Source: JBMNSK01 sp050945155
Lineage (GTDB): Bacteria; Actinomycetota; Coriobacteriia; Coriobacteriales; Eggerthellaceae
DNA: 9,555 nt
Reading direction: 5' to 3'
NCBI GenBank assembly: GCA_050945155.1
Contig: JBMNSK010000045.1
Location: forward strand, 1 to 9,555
Under the pieces are notes generated by a model, which was not told where the DNA came from, did no database searches, and saw only the letters and a program-made list of their open reading frames with translations. Shown here piece after piece: positions 6,155 through 9,555 of the stretch. Made by a program: the position numbers and the translations under genes. Within the stretch, counting starts at the first letter, position 1, and the number at the start of each line of letters is the position of its first letter.

Positions 6155-6532
6155 AGCCACACCTCTTTTGCCCAATCTATGCCCGAGGTGGTGCACGACA
6201 ACGAAGGCCTTACAGCCTCTCATCTCCTGCATTTCTGCTACATAAGTTGTGGGGGATTAAAGTTGCGGTGCAATTATGTTTGCCACAAGGGCATTTGTCT
6301 CGCTGCAGTACGCCAGGCTCAAAGTGCCGGACTTCCAAAATTCAATGTTCAAGCGGTTTTTTGTATTCAAAAAAATCCCGTTCTGCCTACCTCACTTTAG
6401 GAGCATTTATGCGCAGAATTGCATTTTGTTACCGAATTTTAAGAAAACTTGATTAAAACCTTTGAAGTACCATTTAGCACATGCGATATGCAGAAATTTT
6501 ACCAGGCTCATAACTCTTCCTATACTGGGGAT
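6155..6532. other. Divergent intergenic region
   Basis: This 378-bp stretch lies between the divergent radical SAM and membrane protein genes. It contains the + strand promoter at 6498-6526 and a 15-codon frame (6409-6456, MRRIAFCYRILRKLD) with TTAGGAG (6397-6403) five bases before its ATG, a possible leader peptide. No consensus promoter for the minus-strand gene, no riboswitch and no RNA gene was recognised. Several longer overlapping frames here look like chance. Confidence 0.5.
6498..6526 (+). promoter_or_regulatory. Promoter giving a predicted leaderless transcript
   Basis: TTTACC (6498-6503, -35) and TATACT (6521-6526, -10) with an ideal 17-base spacer. The expected start point, seven bases after the -10, is A6533, the first base of the downstream ATG. 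Confidence 0.65.
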
Positions 6533-7006
6533 ATGAGCGCAGACCAAGACAGAAAACTTTCCCTTCCCCTATGGGCGACCCGCATCGCATTTGCTGCGGT
6601 ATTCATCGTGAATTTGCAGTGCGCTATTTCGTTTATTACATTTCCAGAAAATTTTCTTGCAGCCTATGACCTAAGTGGCGCTCCGGTAGGTGGTGTGGCT
6701 GCCATTCAGGGTTTTGGCATAGTGTTTCTAATGTGGAACGCAACGTACCCAGCCTATATAGCAAAACCCCTTCGTTTTTCTGTCTTAGGAATTATTGTTC
6801 TTGTTCAACAGGCTATCGGGGTAGTCGGCGAGACGGCCTTATTGTTGTCCCTGCCTGTGCACCAAACCTTACTTGAGCAATCCATCGAGCGTTTCGCCAT
6901 CTTTGATGCTCTAGGTTTTGTCCTTATGCTTGCGGCGTTTTTATGGCTCACTCATGCGAAAAGAAGAAATCGCGCTCTTGATCTTGCCAATGCTGCCGGT
7001 GACTAA
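6533..7006 (+). CDS. Four-helix integral membrane protein, unknown function
   Basis: A 157-residue membrane protein with four predicted helices at about 14-36, 52-75, 82-108 and 120-141, a short N-terminal cytoplasmic tail and a basic C-terminal end (HAKRRNRA). The charge pattern favours both ends in the cytoplasm. I recognise no named family or catalytic motif. The frame is open from a TTG at 6449 and has another ATG at 6488, but neither has a ribosome binding site. The ATG at 6533 fits a promoter whose start point falls on its A, so I choose it and infer a leaderless mRNA. A hairpin at 7025-7054 follows the stop. The gene stands alone, convergent with the flavoprotein unit. Confidence 0.82.
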   Translation: MSADQDRKLSLPLWATRIAFAAVFIVNLQCAISFITFPENFLAAYDLSGAPVGGVAAIQGFGIVFLMWNATYPAYIAKPLRFSVLGIIVLVQQAIGVVGETALLLSLPVHQTLLEQSIERFAIFDALGFVLMLAAFLWLTHAKRRNRALDLANAAGD

Positions 7007-7016
7007 GCATAAAAGC

Positions 7017-7054
7017 GTAAAAAACGGGCACCCGTATCTTGTAGAGGGTGCCCG
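7017..7054 (-). terminator. Terminator of the flavoprotein operon (shared hairpin)
   Basis: A nine-pair perfect stem, CGGGCACCC (7025-7033) with GGGTGCCCG (7046-7054), has a 12-base loop. Read on the minus strand it is followed by TTTTTTACGCTTTT. On the + strand the trailing sequence is only CAGTTTGT, so it is weaker in that direction but may serve both convergent genes. Confidence 0.85.
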
Positions 7055-7094
7055 CAGTTTGTACGACAGTTTATATGGCAAGTTCTAAAAAAAC

Positions 7095-7241
7095 TTATCC
7101 TTTTACGTCGAGAACCCACATCTTAAAACCAAGCCGAATAAAACGAACCAGTTGGAAGAGGGGATTTTGGCGTTGACGCAGCTCTTTTTTCGTTGGAAGC
7201 ATTGCTTCGGTTGCTACGCGGGCCTGTGTATCGTTAACCAT
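7095..7241 (-). CDS. 48-residue basic amphipathic peptide
   Basis: A short gene with a strong GAAAGGAG ribosome binding site (7246-7253, five bases before ATG 7241). The product starts MVNDTQARVATEAML, has a basic middle (TKKELRQRQ) and ends with an aromatic, hydrophobic-basic helix (residues about 27-44, NPLFQLVRFIRLGFKMWV). It lies 39 bp after the flavoprotein stop on the same strand and before the terminator, so the two form one operon. A helix with alternating Phe/Leu/Ile/Trp and Arg/Lys suggests lying on the membrane surface, which would suit a partner of a monotopic quinone-reducing flavoprotein. That role is inference; I know no named family. It is easily missed because of its length. 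Confidence 0.8.
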   Translation of the reverse strand: MVNDTQARVATEAMLPTKKELRQRQNPLFQLVRFIRLGFKMWVLDVKG

Positions 7242-7280
7242 GTGGACTCCTTTCAAAAATACAAATCTTAAACGAAAGGT

Positions 7281-8741
7281 TTAACCGGGAATTACCCACC
7301 AGAATGGGTGTGCCTTCATTTTGTAGATAAAGCTCGTATGCATCATGCGTTTAAGCCAGTGTCCGCCCAAACCAATTTCGCCACTCGTGTTTTGCAGGTT
7401 GCGGCCCGACTCCCAAACGGTCTCGTCTGGAACAATAGGCGACATAACCATGGAAACTGCCGAGCCCTTTAAGAACCCGTACCCAGCCGAAGCAACACAG
7501 GCGGCACTGAGCTTTCCCATGGAAGCCTCATGCGTGGGTTGGTCTGCCTTTTTCTTCATCATGTCGATAATTGAATAGGCAACCGCTTTTGCAATTGCGC
7601 TTGAGGGTTGGCCGGTGCGGGGTGGAGCAGGCGCAATGGTCACACCACCGGGTGATGTATAGCCTTTCGAAATGGGGTGCGGTGGCGCAAATGCAATGCC
7701 TGCTGCGAAAAGGTTTTTGTAGGTTGGATTCTGATAGGTTTTCGGCCAATCGCTTGCGCGGCGTTCTTCATAGGTCTTCTTTGAGTAGTCTGCATCGACT
7801 TTCATAAACCCATTCGGAGCGAAGACGCGGTTGGTAATATCCTTACCTCCTCGATCAACTGCGGTTAGCGCAGCACCTTTGAAGGGCGGCAGAAGCATAG
7901 CAAAGTCATAGTGCAACTCCTGTGTTCCTTCGACATCTGCCTGCTCATAGTAAATGGTGTTGTCAGTGATACGCGTAGCGCCGGCAGCTACAATAGGAAC
8001 AATATTGCGTTCGCGCAAAAGCGATTCAGCCATAATCTCGCCGCGAATGCGATAACCGTTGTGATTAAACGTGAGTCCACCAACGCCGTAGTCAGCAAGT
8101 TCATGCTCATTAGTAAAGTAATAGATGCGAGCGTTGTCGCGCACACCTGCCTGTCGAAGTTCGAATTCCACATTGAGCAGGTATTCGAAAGCAGCGCCCT
8201 GGCAGGTGCATGTGCCATGACCGGTTCCAATAACAAAACTGAGCTTTTCACCTGAGCGAAGTCGATTAATGGCTTCATGCAGTTTTTCGTTTGTCATGAC
8301 CGCATGGTCAGCGGTGCAGACCGAAAGAGTATTTCCCTTGTCTGGGCCTAGGCCTTCGGTTGCATCGAAATTTAAGTGTGGACCGGTTGCGTTAATGAGG
8401 TAGTCATAACGCAGGCGCTCAACCTGGCCGGTTTTACCTTGGCCGGTATAGGTGATATCTACTGCTGGCTGTGAGCTTGTCTCATCTCCTTCCGGATGAA
8501 TGCAGGTTGCCTTCGCCTGATGAAATTCAATGCCGCGCTTTTTGTAAATAGGGGCAAGAGGGAAGAGAACCTGGTTTTTTGTCATGCGGCCAACGCCAAC
8601 CCAGATATTCGAAGGAATCCAATTCCACTGAGAATTTGGTGTGACCATCACGACTTCGTGAGAACCTTTGAGTTCTTTGCTGAGGTAGAGAGCAGCTGAG
8701 TGTCCGGCGACACCCGCGCCCAAAATAACGACTCGTGACAT
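7281..8741 (-). CDS. Sulfide:quinone oxidoreductase-like FAD flavoprotein
   Basis: A 486-residue flavoprotein of the two-dinucleotide-binding-domain superfamily. The FAD motif G8-A-G10-V-A-G13 sits at the N terminus, followed by WNWIPSNIWVGVG (39-51) typical of sulfide:quinone oxidoreductase relatives, INATGP (116-121) and LFAAGIA (344-350), the second FAD contact. C178 and C180 in GTCTCQGAAFEYLL match the region of the conserved redox Cys. The second redox Cys expected near the quinone site is not obvious (residues 352-380 hold only PPHPISKG and a Pro/Gly-rich stretch), so activity on sulfide is uncertain. The C terminus (about 461-486, HWLKRMMHTSFIYKMKAHPFW) looks amphipathic and may dip into the membrane, as in monotopic family members. 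ATG 8741 follows AAGGGAG (8747-8753); an upstream ATG at 8771 lacks one. It is first in an operon with the 48-residue peptide. Confidence 0.88.
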   Translation of the reverse strand: MSRVVILGAGVAGHSAALYLSKELKGSHEVVMVTPNSQWNWIPSNIWVGVGRMTKNQVLFPLAPIYKKRGIEFHQAKATCIHPEGDETSSQPAVDITYTGQGKTGQVERLRYDYLINATGPHLNFDATEGLGPDKGNTLSVCTADHAVMTNEKLHEAINRLRSGEKLSFVIGTGHGTCTCQGAAFEYLLNVEFELRQAGVRDNARIYYFTNEHELADYGVGGLTFNHNGYRIRGEIMAESLLRERNIVPIVAAGATRITDNTIYYEQADVEGTQELHYDFAMLLPPFKGAALTAVDRGGKDITNRVFAPNGFMKVDADYSKKTYEERRASDWPKTYQNPTYKNLFAAGIAFAPPHPISKGYTSPGGVTIAPAPPRTGQPSSAIAKAVAYSIIDMMKKKADQPTHEASMGKLSAACVASAGYGFLKGSAVSMVMSPIVPDETVWESGRNLQNTSGEIGLGGHWLKRMMHTSFIYKMKAHPFWWVIPG

Positions 8742-8760
8742 ACTGTCTCCCTTGAGTTGC

Positions 8761-8822
8761 GCTCTGCGCATACATGAACGCAGAGCTTGTCTGCGGTGTG
8801 AGGGGATTTATGTCTCCTCGCA
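8761..8822 (-). promoter_or_regulatory. Two stem-loops in the flavoprotein 5' leader
   Basis: A perfect eight-pair inverted repeat GCTCTGCG/CGCAGAGC (8761-8768 with 8779-8786, 10-base loop) lies seven bases upstream of the flavoprotein ribosome binding site. A second, imperfect one (8797-8806 with 8813-8822, 8 of 10 pairs on the minus strand) lies behind it. Together they could affect mRNA stability or translation. Neither resembles a riboswitch I know. Confidence 0.45.
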
Positions 8823-8834
8823 TCGTTTTTCTAT

Positions 8835-8862
8835 TTGATAGTAATTTACTACCAATTAACAA
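8835..8862 (-). promoter_or_regulatory. Candidate promoter with palindromic operator
   Basis: On the minus strand, TTGTTA (8862-8857) and TATCAA (8840-8835) are separated by 16 bases. A perfect palindrome TAGTAA-T-TTACTA (8839-8851) lies between them and overlaps the -10 edge, the usual place for a repressor site. The expected transcript starts about 85 bases before the flavoprotein ATG. The regulator is not in the window. Confidence 0.45.
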
Positions 8863-8972
8863 AAAACGTACAGAAAATTGAAGAGAAATTATTGTTAAAG
8901 GCAGATTTTTCTGGTTTCACAAACGTTTAAACCAAAGGTTTTAGCGCCCGCGTTTAGCGCTTCCTCTTCAAT

Positions 8973-9011
8973 GTTTATCTCAGGTTTATGTCTTAGGAAT
9001 GTAGTTATGAT
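8973..9011 (+). promoter_or_regulatory. Histidine kinase promoter region with direct repeats
   Basis: Two GTTTAT copies start 11 bases apart (8973-8978, 8984-8989), upstream of a TATGAT -10 candidate (9006-9011). Direct repeats at an 11-base period just before a -10 are typical of OmpR/PhoB-type response regulators, which often control their own kinase operon. A further direct repeat, TTTAGCGC at 8940-8947 and 8953-8960, lies upstream. Confidence 0.35.
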
Positions 9012-9043
9012 TTAATGAATCTAAGGCTGAACAGGAGCTATGT

Positions 9044-9555
9044 ATGAATATTAGAACGCGTCTTCATATTTCCAATATTGTCATGATTGTAGTGGCCGCC
9101 TGCATTGCGTGTTTGGTGGGCTTGGCCTGTATCGCAAGCATCTGGTTTGTCATTACGGGTGGTGCCCCTTTTGAGTCTGAAGTAATGAGCGCCTATTTGG
9201 TTTCGTGGGGCTTTTCGGGATTCAATATTGATGTTCTTAAGACAACGATTATTACGGCATGTCTTATTCTGCTTTTCGTAATCCTTGTTACCGTTGTCAT
9301 CACCGACCAAGTGATGACGCGCTTTGTTATTCGCTACATTACGGCGCCACTCGATTGCCTTTCTGCTGGAGTCGAAGAAATTCGCACGGGCAATTTGGAT
9401 TACCGCATTAACTACCAAGAACCTGATGAGTTTAAGCCGGTCTGTGATGCATTTGACGAAATGGCGCAACGTTTAGCGAGCTCAGTTGAGCGGGACCGCC
9501 GTGGCGAAGATGCGCGCAAGGAACTTTTTTCTGCCATGTCTCACGACTTAAGAAG
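9044..9555 (+). CDS. Membrane sensor histidine kinase, N-terminal part
   Basis: The frame is open to the window edge, giving 170 residues. AGGAG (9033-9037) lies six bases before the ATG; an overlapping ATG at 9040 meets a stop after four codons. Residues about 10-35 form the first membrane helix, about 40-65 a short outside loop, and about 66-88 the second helix. A HAMP linker follows (about 88-146; conserved Pro102, and DEF at 128-130), then the HisKA start with SHDLR, where H167 is the expected autophosphorylated His. The ATP-binding domain lies beyond the edge. The small outside loop suggests sensing within the membrane or through a partner. The cognate response regulator is not seen and may be downstream; the GTTTAT repeats upstream suggest autoregulation. 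Confidence 0.93.
   Translation, partial: MNIRTRLHISNIVMIVVAACIACLVGLACIASIWFVITGGAPFESEVMSAYLVSWGFSGFNIDVLKTTIITACLILLFVILVTVVITDQVMTRFVIRYITAPLDCLSAGVEEIRTGNLDYRINYQEPDEFKPVCDAFDEMAQRLASSVERDRRGEDARKELFSAMSHDLR

Noticed and set aside
6155..6448. Possible cobalamin riboswitch before the B12-type radical SAM gene
   Set aside because: No B12-box-like conserved core was found on the minus strand upstream of 6154.
9038..9469. Minus-strand 143-codon frame
   Set aside because: It is antisense to the histidine kinase gene, which has a good start site, two membrane helices, HAMP and the SHDLR H-box.

Overview
The window looks like a chromosomal segment of a moderate-GC bacterium that lives under phage pressure. 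The mix of genes fits a member of the Actinomycetota, perhaps the class Coriobacteriia: a type II-like CRISPR repeat, one gene that appears to be transcribed leaderless, lipoprotein and flavoprotein genes, and strong AGGAG ribosome binding sites. This placement is an inference from general character. No taxonomic marker gene is present.

Layout. Positions 1-950 are the end of a CRISPR array that runs off the left edge: 15 repeats of 36 bp, the first cut by the edge, and 14 spacers of 29-30 nt. Its last repeat ends in T instead of C, which suggests the leader-distal end. Positions 951-1559 look like phage DNA: a 72-residue acidic protein gene, two strong terminators, and the first 52 codons of a phage-type HNH endonuclease. 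The HNH gene is cut off exactly where a second, tiny CRISPR remnant begins (1560-1647: partial repeat, 31-nt spacer, partial repeat). A phage fragment therefore seems to be wedged between CRISPR repeats. Two array spacers (294-323 and 819-848) are near-duplicates whose two differences are both synonymous in a shared reading frame, as expected if one phage gene was sampled twice from diverged relatives. No cas genes are in the window; they would be expected to the left.

Positions 1648-4470 (+ strand) carry a small lipoprotein, a metallo-beta-lactamase-fold hydrolase and an arginase-family protein. A large nested inverted repeat (4518-4607) separates these from a convergent, minus-strand B12-binding radical SAM protein (4586-6154) that has an unusual C-terminal membrane segment. 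A four-helix membrane protein follows on the + strand (6533-7006). Its promoter places the predicted transcript start on the ATG.

A minus-strand two-gene unit (8741 to 7095) encodes a sulfide:quinone-oxidoreductase-like flavoprotein and a 48-residue basic/amphipathic peptide, and ends at a strong terminator (7054-7017). Its upstream region has a palindromic operator candidate and two stem-loops. The window closes with the start of a membrane sensor histidine kinase (9044 onward, + strand), cut just after its H-box.

The metabolic genes do not form one obvious pathway. The CRISPR/phage junction on the left is the most unusual part. No rRNA, tRNA or intact insertion sequence was recognised.
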